From the NCBI RefSeq assembly GCF_000968195.1, contig NZ_FO704550.1:744001-808000 (forward strand): DNA of 64,000 nt, written 5' to 3'. Positions 36,029 through 44,984 of this stretch are shown in pieces. The DNA is from Xenorhabdus doucetiae. GTDB taxonomy: Bacteria > Pseudomonadota > Gammaproteobacteria > Enterobacterales > Enterobacteriaceae. Position numbers and translations under genes: made by a program. The notes under the pieces are model-generated. The model was not told the origin of the DNA. It searched no databases and saw only the letters and a list, made by a program, of their open reading frames with translations. Position 1 is the first letter of the stretch. Every line of letters starts with the position of its first letter.

Positions 36029-37081
36029 ATGTCTGAAAATAATGTTTTTCTAAACGAGACCTCGTATCCAGAAATTAATATTAAAGCCATCAATCAGGCG
36101 GCAAATACTATTTGGCTCTTGGCTGAACGTCAAACATCAGGTATTGCAATTGTTGGGGAAAAAGTCGAACGTCTCAGGCTTTATAGCCGTGATCTTAATG
36201 AATCGATACGTGTTTCTCTCTCTCAATTAATTCCAATACTTAGCCAATTCTCTGAGGGAGAGGCTTTTCAAACAATTAATCAAATCGATGAAGCTTTGGC
36301 CGTTCCCGGTTTGAGTGAGGATGATCGTCAAGCTCTTTTGCAAGAACGTGAGCAATTGATCAAAAAATTATCGCAAGATATCGATCATGTGATTGTCAAT
36401 TTCAGCAGCAGATCCAATCAACTGACTGGAAAAATTAGTGATATGCGCAATATGGTGATTGCGGAGCGCTTGGAGGGGCTTTTAGCACAAACGGAATCCC
36501 AAAAAGCAGAATTGCAGAGTGATATTAAGGATAAAGTCGAAAAAAGAAATAAATTGGATACTGAACGGGCTAAAATTATCGAAAGTCAGGATGTGATCCG
36601 GCAAAATAATATCGCAGATATGTTTAAAGATTTTATTCCTAGTGCCAGTGATATTGACGGATTGGATTTCACACAACCTAAAAAAGAAGCGATTAAACAG
36701 GCAATTAAACAAGGTGTTGAGATAACCAGAAAAATATTGGCTAAAGTTTCTGAAGGATTGAAATATATCGATCTGGCTGATGCAAGAATGAAACTCAGTG
36801 ACCAAATCGAGCAGGTAATAAAAGAATCCGATGCACTGAAAGCGACATTACGGGAAACGGAGCTACGGTTTGCCGGCCTAAAAGATGTAATGCAAATCGA
36901 TACAGAACGCACCATTATGCTTGCTGAGGCGGTGAAATTGGAACAAGCGTGGAACACATTCGCGACTCAATTGCACCGTTTGTCAGGTAATAAAGTTGAT
37001 CAGAAATATTTAACGAATCTGGTCAATGGTCAATTGGAATTTTTGGATGATTTAGCTTCGCAATATAACATGTTGAAATAA
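36029..37081 (+). CDS. xaxB: Alpha-xenorhabdolysin component B
   Basis: A 350-residue, almost fully helical protein starting MSENNVFLNETSYPEINIKA, matching XaxB in length and context. Long heptad-rich helices (about residues 100-200 and 255-350) suit an alpha-helical pore-forming toxin. Structural work on the family shows XaxB supplying membrane-crossing helices after activation by XaxA. AAGGAAA precedes the ATG. It follows xaxA by 39 bases and is closed by a strong terminator. Confidence 0.93.
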   Translation: MSENNVFLNETSYPEINIKAINQAANTIWLLAERQTSGIAIVGEKVERLRLYSRDLNESIRVSLSQLIPILSQFSEGEAFQTINQIDEALAVPGLSEDDRQALLQEREQLIKKLSQDIDHVIVNFSSRSNQLTGKISDMRNMVIAERLEGLLAQTESQKAELQSDIKDKVEKRNKLDTERAKIIESQDVIRQNNIADMFKDFIPSASDIDGLDFTQPKKEAIKQAIKQGVEITRKILAKVSEGLKYIDLADARMKLSDQIEQVIKESDALKATLRETELRFAGLKDVMQIDTERTIMLAEAVKLEQAWNTFATQLHRLSGNKVDQKYLTNLVNGQLEFLDDLASQYNMLK

Positions 37082-37106
37082 ATAATTTTCTAAAATTGTA
37101 ATTCAT

Positions 37107-37144
37107 TTCCTTACTCCTTGCGGTGCGGGGAGTAAGGAATTTTT
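37107..37144 (+). terminator. xaxAB terminator
   Basis: TTCCTTACTCC pairs perfectly with GGAGTAAGGAA (11 bp, 37107-37117 with 37129-37139) and is followed by five T. It lies 25 bases after the xaxB stop. Confidence 0.9.
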
Positions 37145-37658
37145 ATACCATAGTCGTTTTGTTATAGCCTTGATTAATGAGAAGTAGAAAAGTGACGTCG
37201 TGAATTTTGTGGCGTATTTACAGAATTTTCAGGTGGTTGTCAATAATATCAAATCATGACTATCACCCAATTTGTGATAATTATTGGCAAAAAATATAAA
37301 TTGATATGAGCAGACAACTTATCTTTATGGAAAATTCTATTTTTTATCACGTCACTTATTATTTATAACTTACTGTTTTTAATAAGTTATTATCATAATT
37401 AATATTATTAAATTATGGGATACATCCCTATAATGTGACAACCTTCACAAGATGGCATTTTTCGCTAATTTTTGTTAGCAAAAGGTTTCGTTAGATCTTA
37501 GTATCGTCATTGCTTGTTACAAATTTAACATTTGTTTAACCAAAACAAGTAAAGTACTCCGCTCACCTGATTATTTATTATTCCAGAAAATAGGGGTCTT
37601 GGAATAGGAATCTCTTGGCGGTGGCTAAATAATAACAAGATAAATGAGGATTATGATA
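37145..37658. promoter_or_regulatory. Upstream region of the porin gene
   Basis: About 510 AT-rich bases. GTTACAAATTTAACATTTG-like sequence around 37517-37535 loosely resembles OmpR-binding repeats, which would suit an OmpF/OmpC-type porin. This is a weak visual match. A long 5' leader is possible. Confidence 0.4.
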
Positions 37659-38807
37659 ATGATAAAACGCAACGCACTAGCAATGGCAATTCCGGTACTT
37701 CTCATGACGGGGGCAGCCAATGCTGCTGAGATTTATAATAAGGAGGGTAATAAAATAGATTTATATGGAAAGGCCGATGTGCAAAGAACCTTTTCTAAAT
37801 CAGATAAACAGGATGGTGATGGTTCTGTTGGCCGTATTGGTATCAAAGGTTCAACCCAAATTACGGATAAACTGACTGGCTTCGGACGCTGGGAGTTTAA
37901 TATGGGTGCCAATGGTACAGAAGTAGAGAGTGGTGCAAACACCCGAACCCGTTTGGCTTTCGCAGGGTTAAAATTTGGCGAATATGGTTCGCTGGATTAC
38001 GGGCGTAATTATGGTGTCGTTTATGACGCTAACTCATGGACAGACGCATTGCCGGTATTTGGTGGTGATTCCATGGCGGCAACCGATAACTTCCTGATGG
38101 GGCGTTCAACCGGGTTATTAACCTACCGTAACACGGACTTTTTTGGTCTGGTCAATGGCCTGAATTTTGCCTTGCAGTATCAGGCCAAAAATGACAGTGG
38201 CACCAGAAATAGCCGTAGCGATGTTTCAAGGCAGAATGGTGATGGTTTTGGTCTCTCCAGTAGCTACGATTTTGGTAATGGGATCAGCGTTGGTGCCTCA
38301 TACGGCAACTCTAACCGTACTTCAGCTCAGAAGCTGGGGAGTGATACCGCTAAGGTTCTGGCAAAAGGGAATAAAGCCGAAGCCTGGATCGTCTCTGCCA
38401 AGTATGACAAAAATAACGTCTATCTGGCGGCCATGTATGGTGAAACCCGTAACTTAACCCGATTTGGCAGTTCCGTGGACAACTACACCATGTTTGCCAA
38501 TAAAACCCAAAACATTGAACTGACGGCTCAGTATCAGTTTGATTTTGGTTTGCGCCCATCACTTGCTTTTGTTTATTCCAAAGGTAAAGATTTGGGGAAT
38601 GACCTGACTGACAAGAGCATACCGGCAAGCAAGGGATCTGAGGATTTGGTGAAATATGTTTCCGTCGGTGCCTTCTATGATTTCAACAAAAATATGGGCA
38701 CTTATGCTGAATATCAATTCAACCTGCTAAAAGACAACGATTTTTCCAAGAAAACGCAGATTAACACTGACGACGTGTTTGGTGTTGGCTTGGTTTATCG
38801 CTTCTAA
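37659..38807 (+). CDS. OmpF/OmpC-type general porin
   Basis: About 382 residues with a signal peptide (MIKRNALAMAIPVLLMTGAA, cleavage after NA-A) and a mature start AEIYNKEGNKIDLYGKADV typical of the trimeric 16-stranded porins. It ends in VYRF with the C-terminal Phe required for outer-membrane assembly. The start at 37659 has AGGA eight bases upstream; ATGs at 37644 and 37653 lie on or too close to it. In X. nematophila the main OmpF-like porin is called OpnP; I cannot tell whether this is that gene or a paralogue. Confidence 0.92.
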   Translation: MIKRNALAMAIPVLLMTGAANAAEIYNKEGNKIDLYGKADVQRTFSKSDKQDGDGSVGRIGIKGSTQITDKLTGFGRWEFNMGANGTEVESGANTRTRLAFAGLKFGEYGSLDYGRNYGVVYDANSWTDALPVFGGDSMAATDNFLMGRSTGLLTYRNTDFFGLVNGLNFALQYQAKNDSGTRNSRSDVSRQNGDGFGLSSSYDFGNGISVGASYGNSNRTSAQKLGSDTAKVLAKGNKAEAWIVSAKYDKNNVYLAAMYGETRNLTRFGSSVDNYTMFANKTQNIELTAQYQFDFGLRPSLAFVYSKGKDLGNDLTDKSIPASKGSEDLVKYVSVGAFYDFNKNMGTYAEYQFNLLKDNDFSKKTQINTDDVFGVGLVYRF

Positions 38808-38825
38808 TTGAGATAGCAACTTTCA

Positions 38826-38896
38826 GACACTGGCTGAAAAACAGTGGGTGTTTTTTTGCCGAACTGCCTCAATGAACCTGACTGTTGAGGCAGTTC
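38826..38896. terminator. Terminator hairpins between porin and rdgC
   Basis: A first hairpin (about 38826-38850) is followed by seven T (38851-38857). A second, perfect 12-bp stem pairs 38861-38872 with 38885-38896. They lie between the convergent porin and rdgC genes and probably end both transcripts. Confidence 0.75.
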
Positions 38897-38919
38897 TTCT
38901 GTGATGACGGTGTTTACGT

Positions 38920-39831
38920 CTATCTTTCGGCTTCGCCGCCCAGTGCATCAATTGTGTTTTTGATTAACGCACTTAATTCACCTGTCATTAAGGTAAAATC
39001 AGCATCAAATCGTTGGGCAACATCTTCGCGATCGATATCATCATTTTGCTCACGTAAGGTTTCGCTGAATTTGATGCGTTTGAAAGAGCCATCATCTGAC
39101 AGCATAAACTGAATGCGCTCTTCCCAATCCAGGGCCAGCTTAGTGACATATTTGCCGGATTCAATATGGGTCGCGATTTCGTCTGAGACCAAATCCTGCT
39201 TCTTACAGCGGATCACACCACCTTCTTCCAGCACGGCTTTTAGTTCGGCTTCATCCATCAGGGCATAACCAGCAGGAAGATCACCTGAACGTACCCATTC
39301 AGTGAGCGTCAACTCAATGGGATCGGTGAACGTCAGGGGAACAACGGGCAGTGAACCCAATGTTTTTCTCAGCAGTGCCAGATTATCTTCTGCGCGTTTT
39401 GCGCTAGCGGCATCAACGATGATCAAATGGTTGACGGTATCGATCCAAATATAGGTTTGGCTGAAACGGCTGAATGCCCGTGGCAGCAGCGTGTGGATCA
39501 CTTCATCTTTCAGTGAATCTTTTTCGGTTTTTTTCAGCTTGCGGTGTTGTTCACCTTCCAGACGGGCTATTTTGGCCTGTAATTCCTGTTTGATCACCGG
39601 GGAAGGCAGCATTTTTTCTTCCTTGCGTGCGCAGATAACAATCTGATTGCCACAAGCGTGGGTTAATGCGTCACCGTGGGAACCCAGTGGAGAAACCCAA
39701 CCCGTTTTCATCATATCTTGGCTGCCGCATGGGGTGAATGCCAATGGGCTTAATTGTTTTTCCAGTTCATCCGCCGAAAGGGAGATCTCTCGGTTTAAAC
39801 GGTAAATCATTAAATTTTTGAACCATAACAT
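38920..39831 (-). CDS. rdgC: RdgC recombination-associated protein
   Basis: A 303-residue protein, the same length as E. coli RdgC, starting MLWFKNLMIYRLNREISL. RdgC forms a ring around double-stranded DNA and limits RecA-driven recombination. The start at 39831 is chosen to match the family; an in-frame TTG- or ATG-led extension to 39864 was rejected. It is divergent from mak, as in E. coli. Confidence 0.96.
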   Translation of the reverse strand: MLWFKNLMIYRLNREISLSADELEKQLSPLAFTPCGSQDMMKTGWVSPLGSHGDALTHACGNQIVICARKEEKMLPSPVIKQELQAKIARLEGEQHRKLKKTEKDSLKDEVIHTLLPRAFSRFSQTYIWIDTVNHLIIVDAASAKRAEDNLALLRKTLGSLPVVPLTFTDPIELTLTEWVRSGDLPAGYALMDEAELKAVLEEGGVIRCKKQDLVSDEIATHIESGKYVTKLALDWEERIQFMLSDDGSFKRIKFSETLREQNDDIDREDVAQRFDADFTLMTGELSALIKNTIDALGGEAER

Positions 39832-39999
39832 GCGGTTACCCCATATTGTTGCGCATCGTGACAAAGGTCATCTTAAAACATAAGGCTGCATAATAACGAA
39901 TCATGTGACGAAGCCCTAGAACTTCATCAGTTTCCTATAATAACTTTCTCATTTTCATATAATAAAAAGCCTCATCCGGCTAAATAGAAAAGGTAAGTT

Positions 40000-40914
40000 A
40001 TGCGTATAGGCATTGATCTCGGTGGCACCAAGATTGAAGTGATTGCATTGGGCGATCAGGGGGAAGCGTTATTTCGCAAACGGGTTGATACGCCTCAAAA
40101 TGATTATCAAAAAACCTTGGAAGCTATTGTTGGACTGATTAGTGATGCGGAACAGGCAACCGGGCAGCAAGGAACTGTGGGGATTGGCATTCCTGGTGTG
40201 ATTTCGCCTTTTACCGGAAAAGTCAAAAATGCCAACTCAGTCTGGCTGAATGGACAGCGATTGGATAAGGATATCGCGGCCTTGTTAGGGCGCGAAATCC
40301 GCATCGCCAACGATGCTAATTGTCTGGCGGTATCGGAAGCCACTGATGGTGCCGGTGAAGGAATGCCAATGGTATTTGCCGTTATCATCGGGACGGGCTG
40401 TGGCTCAGGAATTGCATTTAGGGGGTGCCTTCATGCCGGCGGTAATGGATTGGCCGGAGAGTGGGGACATAACCCATTACCGTGGATGGATGAAGAAGAT
40501 CGCGCCTATCAGGATGCCGTGCGCTGTTTTTGTGGTAAACCGGGTTGTACCGAAACATTTGTGTCGGGTACTGGATTTATGACGGATTACTTCCGCTTGA
40601 GCGGAGTGCAGAAGAAAGGCCATGAAATCATTGAGGCTCTGGCACAGGGGGATGAATTCGCAGAATTAGCGATGCGTCGTTATGAAAAGCGTTTGGCGCG
40701 GGCGTTGGCACAGGTGATTAATTTACTGGACCCGGATGTGATTGTACTTGGTGGCGGAATGAGCAACGTTGATCGCCTTTACCTGACGTTGCCTGATTTA
40801 GTCAAAGAGTGGATTTTTGGTGGGGAATGTGCAACCCCAATCAGAAAGGCCGTGCATGGTGATTCCAGTGGTGTGCGCGGCGCGGCTTGGTTGTGGCCTC
40901 AGCGCGGGAGATAA
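40000..40914 (+). CDS. mak: Fructokinase (Mak, ROK family)
   Basis: A 304-residue ROK-family sugar kinase starting MRIGIDLGGTKIEVIALGD (ATP-binding DLGGTK). It has the ROK zinc/His signature in GHNPLPW...CFCGKPGCTETFVSG. It phosphorylates fructose (and some other hexoses) in the cytosol. E. coli Mak ends in WLWPQE; here the frame continues WLWPQRGR and stops, and those last three codons plus the TAA are part of a half copy of the palindromic repeat (40903-40963). Confidence 0.93.
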   Translation: MRIGIDLGGTKIEVIALGDQGEALFRKRVDTPQNDYQKTLEAIVGLISDAEQATGQQGTVGIGIPGVISPFTGKVKNANSVWLNGQRLDKDIAALLGREIRIANDANCLAVSEATDGAGEGMPMVFAVIIGTGCGSGIAFRGCLHAGGNGLAGEWGHNPLPWMDEEDRAYQDAVRCFCGKPGCTETFVSGTGFMTDYFRLSGVQKKGHEIIEALAQGDEFAELAMRRYEKRLARALAQVINLLDPDVIVLGGGMSNVDRLYLTLPDLVKEWIFGGECATPIRKAVHGDSSGVRGAAWLWPQRGR

Positions 40915-40963
40915 TAAGCAGATTTTGTTTTGCGAGCGGCAACTTGAAGTTTATAGGGTATAT
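40903..40963. repeat. Palindromic repeat, half copy providing the mak stop codon
   Basis: From CGCGGGAGATAATAAGCAG onward, the sequence matches the right half of the full repeats (core arm CGCGGGGAGATAAT, then GCGAGCGGCAACTTGAAG and TTTATAGGGTATA). It includes the mak TAA at 40912-40914 and ends just before the cpdB ribosome site. The left half is missing. Confidence 0.8.
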
Positions 40964-40976
40964 GAAGAGGTGTAGC

Positions 40977-42947
40977 ATGAAAAAGAATATGTGGAAAATG
41001 TCAACACTGGCAATGCTGGTGGCATGCAATGTGAACGCAGCAACCGTTGATTTACGGGTCATGGAAACCTCGGATATTCACAGCAATTTGATGGATTTCG
41101 ATTACTTTAAAGATAAATCCACGGAGCAATTTGGTTTGGTGCGTACTGCGACCTTAATTAAAGCCGCCAAAGCGGAAGCAACCAATGCGATCCTGATCGA
41201 TAACGGCGATTTGATTCAAGGCAGTCCGCTGGCGGATTACATGGCGGCCAAGGGGTTAAAATCAGGGGAAGTTCATCCGGCCTACAAACTGATGAACACG
41301 ATGGGCTATACCGTCGGTAACTTTGGTAACCATGAATTCAACTTTGGATTGGATTTCCTGAAACAGGCCGTTGCCGGTGCCAAATTCCCTTATATCAACG
41401 CCAATATCATGGATGCCAACACCGGCAAAAACTACTTTACGCCTTATATTATCGTTGATACGCTGGTTAAAGATCGCGCGGGCAAAACGCACACGATTAA
41501 AGTCGGCTATATCGGTTTTGTGCCGCCACAAATCACTGTTTGGGATAAAGCTAATCTGGCCGGCAAAGTGGTGGTCAATGACATCACCGCAACCGCGAAA
41601 AAATTCGTTCCTCAAATGAAGAAAGAGGGCGCCGACCTGATTATCGCCATTCCCCACTCCGGTTTTTCCCAAGAACCTTATAAGGCGATGGCAGAAAACT
41701 CCGTGTACTATCTGAGCGAAGTGCCCGGCATTAACGCCATTATGTTTGGTCATGCCCATGGCGTGTTCCCCAACAAGGAATATGCCGGTATTAAGGGCGT
41801 TGATGTTGCCAACGGAACGATTAATGGCATTCCTGCCGTGATGCCGGGGCAATGGGGGGATCATCTGGGTGTGGTGGATATGGTGATTAATAACGACAGC
41901 GGCGAATGGAAAGTCGAATCTGCCAAGGCGGAAGCCCGTTCTATCTATGACAAAGCGCATAAGAAAGCGCTGGTTGCACGCGATAGCAAGCTGGCTTCCC
42001 TCATCGAAAAAGAGGATCAGGGAACCCGCGATTTCGTGGGTAAATTGATTGGCAAAGCCTCTGACAATATGTACAGCTATCTGGCGCTGATCCAGAGTGA
42101 TCCTACCGTCCAGATCGTCAATGATGCGCAGGTGGATTATACCAAACGCTTTATTCAGGGTGATCCTAATCTGGATGGGCTGCCTGTCTTGGCGGCAGCG
42201 GCACCTTTCAAAGTCGGCGGACGTAAAAATGCACCGGCTGATTTTGTGGAAGTCGAAAAAGGGGATCTGACTTTCCGTAACGCGGCTGATTTGTACCTCT
42301 ACCCAAATACGCTGGTCGTCGTGAAAGCAACCGGGGCGGATGTGGTGGAATGGCTGGAGTGTTCGGCAGGGATGTTTAACCGGATTGACCCAACCTCCAC
42401 CAAGCCGCAAGAATTGTTGAACTGGGATGGGTTCCGCACTTATAACTTCGACACCATCACGGGGGTTAATTATCAGATAGACCTGACCCAACCCGCAAAA
42501 TACAACACCGATTGCCAGCTTCTCAATAAAGGGGCGAACCGTATCAAAGACGTCACCTGGCAGGGCAAGCCGATTGATCCGAAAGCCACTTTCCTGATCG
42601 CCACCAATAATTACCGTGGTTACGGCGGCAAATTCGCCGGAACCGGAGACGATCACATTGCGTTTGCGTCACCGGATGAAAACCGCACCATTTTAGCGTC
42701 TTACATTTCCCGGATCACCAAAGAGAAAGGCGTCGTATCAACTCAGGCTGAAAATAATTGGTCATTCCTGCCAATCAAAACCGATAAAAAATTAGATATC
42801 CGTTTCGAAACTTCACCCTCAGAAAAAGCAGCGAAATTCATCAAAGAACACGCCCAATATCCCGTGAAGTACCTGAAAAATGATGATGTTGGTTTTGCTG
42901 TCTATCAAATCGATCTGACCCACGCGGGTGATCGCGGTGCAAAATAG
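40977..42947 (+). CDS. cpdB: 2',3'-cyclic-nucleotide 2'-phosphodiesterase / 3'-nucleotidase
   Basis: A 656-residue periplasmic enzyme that degrades 2',3'-cyclic and 3'-nucleotides to nucleosides for scavenging. A signal peptide (MKKNMWKMSTLAMLVACNVNA) is followed by a metallophosphatase domain: ETSDIHSNLMDF, DNGDLIQGSPL, GNFGNHEFNFG and FGHAHGVFPN. The C-terminal nucleotide-binding domain has the FRNAADLYLYPNTL and NNYRGYGGKF motifs. The start at 40977 has AGAGG seven bases upstream; longer in-frame starts overlap mak. The leader before it is derived from a half repeat. Confidence 0.95.
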   Translation: MKKNMWKMSTLAMLVACNVNAATVDLRVMETSDIHSNLMDFDYFKDKSTEQFGLVRTATLIKAAKAEATNAILIDNGDLIQGSPLADYMAAKGLKSGEVHPAYKLMNTMGYTVGNFGNHEFNFGLDFLKQAVAGAKFPYINANIMDANTGKNYFTPYIIVDTLVKDRAGKTHTIKVGYIGFVPPQITVWDKANLAGKVVVNDITATAKKFVPQMKKEGADLIIAIPHSGFSQEPYKAMAENSVYYLSEVPGINAIMFGHAHGVFPNKEYAGIKGVDVANGTINGIPAVMPGQWGDHLGVVDMVINNDSGEWKVESAKAEARSIYDKAHKKALVARDSKLASLIEKEDQGTRDFVGKLIGKASDNMYSYLALIQSDPTVQIVNDAQVDYTKRFIQGDPNLDGLPVLAAAAPFKVGGRKNAPADFVEVEKGDLTFRNAADLYLYPNTLVVVKATGADVVEWLECSAGMFNRIDPTSTKPQELLNWDGFRTYNFDTITGVNYQIDLTQPAKYNTDCQLLNKGANRIKDVTWQGKPIDPKATFLIATNNYRGYGGKFAGTGDDHIAFASPDENRTILASYISRITKEKGVVSTQAENNWSFLPIKTDKKLDIRFETSPSEKAAKFIKEHAQYPVKYLKNDDVGFAVYQIDLTHAGDRGAK

Positions 42948-43032
42948 TGTGACGGGGATAAAAGATAACGCAGATCATCGTAGATAAAACCCATAGATCA
43001 AAGATACTGTAATGGTTGTTTGATCCAAATCA

Positions 43033-43066
43033 TAAGTGCAACGCTAATTATTTCGCGTTGCACTTA
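43033..43066. terminator. Strong hairpin after cpdB
   Basis: A perfect 12-bp stem (43033-43044 with 43055-43066) with a 10-base loop, 86 bases after the cpdB stop. There is no T run. It may be a terminator or an mRNA 3'-end stabiliser. Confidence 0.55.
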
Positions 43067-43223
43067 ATTATGTGAATTCAATAATTCGTTCTAATGACAT
43101 CGAAGATGTCACTGAATGCAGTAATATTCATATCGGTAATGGTTATAAGGTGATAGTGATATATGTCATGATTATTTAATAATGAAAACACTTGTGGATA
43201 CGACGAATATGGAGACCACGAAT

Positions 43224-44858
43224 ATGCAGAAAATGCGGGTAAGGATAATAAAAAATAAACTATCTAAAATATTAACTTGTTCTATTAGCCTTATTTTAAG
43301 CAGTGTCACTTTTTCTTATGCAGCTATTGTTCCCCCCAATACTCAATTGGCAGATAAGCAAGAAATCACCCGTAATAATTTTTCTGAACCGGGTTCTTTA
43401 GATCCGCATAAATCTGAGGGTGACAGTGAATTTGATATTTTGCGGGATTTTTTTGAGCGTCTGGTTGATACGGATAAAGAAGAGAATATTATCCCGGCCC
43501 TGGCCGAACGTTGGGAAACCCAAGATAATAAAACCTGGGTGTTCTATTTAAGAAAAGGAGTGAAATGGTCTGACGGTACACCGCTTACCGCCCACGATGT
43601 GGTTTTTTCTTTCCGGCGCCTGGTCACGCCTGACACCCTTTCTCCTTATGGTAGTTATCTGATTCAAGCGCAAATTGTGAATGCAGGTGATATTCTTTCA
43701 GGCAAGAAAAAACCGGCAGAACTGGGTGTCAAGGCACTGGATGACGCAACGATAGAAATTACACTGAAAAGGCCAAAAGCGGGCTTTCTGCAAATGCTGG
43801 CACATCCCGCCGTATCGCCTGTCAGTGAAAAAGTCATTAAAAAATATGGCAATAAATGGACGCAGCCACAACATTTTGTCAGCAACGGGCCGTTTAAACT
43901 CTCGGAGTGGGTGGTCAATGAAAAAATTGTTGGCGTCAGGAATCCCTATTACTGGGATGATAAACATACCGTCATTAATAAAGTCACGTACTTGCCATTG
44001 TCAGATTATAAAGCTGACTTCAATCGCTATCTGACCGGCGAAATTGATATCTCCAACGGTGGGCCATCGGAGTTCCTGCCACTGATTAAGAAAAAATATG
44101 GTGATCAGTTACATGTTCGGCCCGTCATGAGTGTTTATTATTACCTGTTCAATACCCAAAAGCCGCCATTTGATGATGTTCGGGTCAGACAAGCGCTGGC
44201 CTTGGCATTAGACCGAAACATTATCACCGACAAGGTATTGGGTAATGGGCAGAAACCCGCTTACGATGTGGTCTCTCCGGGAGCCGGGGGAATTTATTTA
44301 AAACCGCCTGAATATGCTTTATGGACACAGGAACAGCGCGTCGCCAAAGCCAAAAAGTTATTGCGTGAAGCGGGTTTTAATGAAAAAAATCCCCTCAAGT
44401 TTACTTTGCTGTATAACACCTCTGATGCCCATAAAAAAATTGCCATTGCGGCCAGCTCAGCGTGGAGAAAAAATCTGGGGGTGGAGGTTGTTTTGCAAAA
44501 TCAGGAATCTAAAACCCAGAATGATAGTATGGCTCAAGGCGATTTTGAGCTGACAAGATACGCCTGGAGTGCAGATTATAATAGCCCGACCAGCTTCTTA
44601 GATATTTTTACGTCGGGAAATACCAACAACTACACGAAATATCAAAATAAGGCATTTGACCAATGGGCATTAAAAGCCGATGAAACTAACGATCCTGCCG
44701 ATTATCAACGGGCGATTGATATTCTCAATCAAGAAATGCCGACTATTCCGGTTTATTATTATGTGCGGGTAAAATTAGTCAAGCCCTATATCGGTGGATT
44801 TCATATAGATTCTATGGGAAATATGCCAACCAAAGATCTTTATGTGATTAAGCATTGA
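43224..44858 (+). CDS. OppA/MppA-like peptide-binding protein, array copy 1
   Basis: A 544-residue family-5 solute-binding protein. A signal peptide ends near FSYA-A; the mature part has the family segment RKGVKWSDGTPLTAHDVVFS and ends TKDLYVIKH. These proteins capture oligopeptides (or, as MppA, murein tripeptide) in the periplasm. The start at 43224 has GGAG nine bases upstream; longer starts to 43182 lack a site. It is the first of four tandem paralogues with no permease genes nearby, so it probably shares a distant Opp transporter. It differs from the other three in NNFSEPGSLDPHK, where they have NNG. Confidence 0.9.
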   Translation: MQKMRVRIIKNKLSKILTCSISLILSSVTFSYAAIVPPNTQLADKQEITRNNFSEPGSLDPHKSEGDSEFDILRDFFERLVDTDKEENIIPALAERWETQDNKTWVFYLRKGVKWSDGTPLTAHDVVFSFRRLVTPDTLSPYGSYLIQAQIVNAGDILSGKKKPAELGVKALDDATIEITLKRPKAGFLQMLAHPAVSPVSEKVIKKYGNKWTQPQHFVSNGPFKLSEWVVNEKIVGVRNPYYWDDKHTVINKVTYLPLSDYKADFNRYLTGEIDISNGGPSEFLPLIKKKYGDQLHVRPVMSVYYYLFNTQKPPFDDVRVRQALALALDRNIITDKVLGNGQKPAYDVVSPGAGGIYLKPPEYALWTQEQRVAKAKKLLREAGFNEKNPLKFTLLYNTSDAHKKIAIAASSAWRKNLGVEVVLQNQESKTQNDSMAQGDFELTRYAWSADYNSPTSFLDIFTSGNTNNYTKYQNKAFDQWALKADETNDPADYQRAIDILNQEMPTIPVYYYVRVKLVKPYIGGFHIDSMGNMPTKDLYVIKH

Positions 44859-44866
44859 TATTTCGA

Positions 44867-44898
44867 TAACAAGAGCCTGTTAAATTAGGCTCTTGTTA
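44867..44898 (+). terminator. Terminator-like hairpin after copy 1
   Basis: TAACAAGAGCCT pairs perfectly with AGGCTCTTGTTA (44867-44878 with 44887-44898). Related AGAGCCTG/CAGGCTCT hairpins follow copies 2 and 4, so this element appears to have been duplicated together with the gene. Confidence 0.65.
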
Positions 44899-44984
44899 CT
44901 TAATTGAGTTATTTGAAGTCATAATTTAAATAAAAATGGTATCGTAATGTAATAATAAAATTGTCATTAATGGAGAATGAAAAC

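Noticed and set aside
41262..42656. 464-codon open frame antisense to cpdB
   Set aside because: It lies entirely within cpdB, has no recognisable domain or ribosome site, and cpdB shows full motif conservation. It is a shadow frame.
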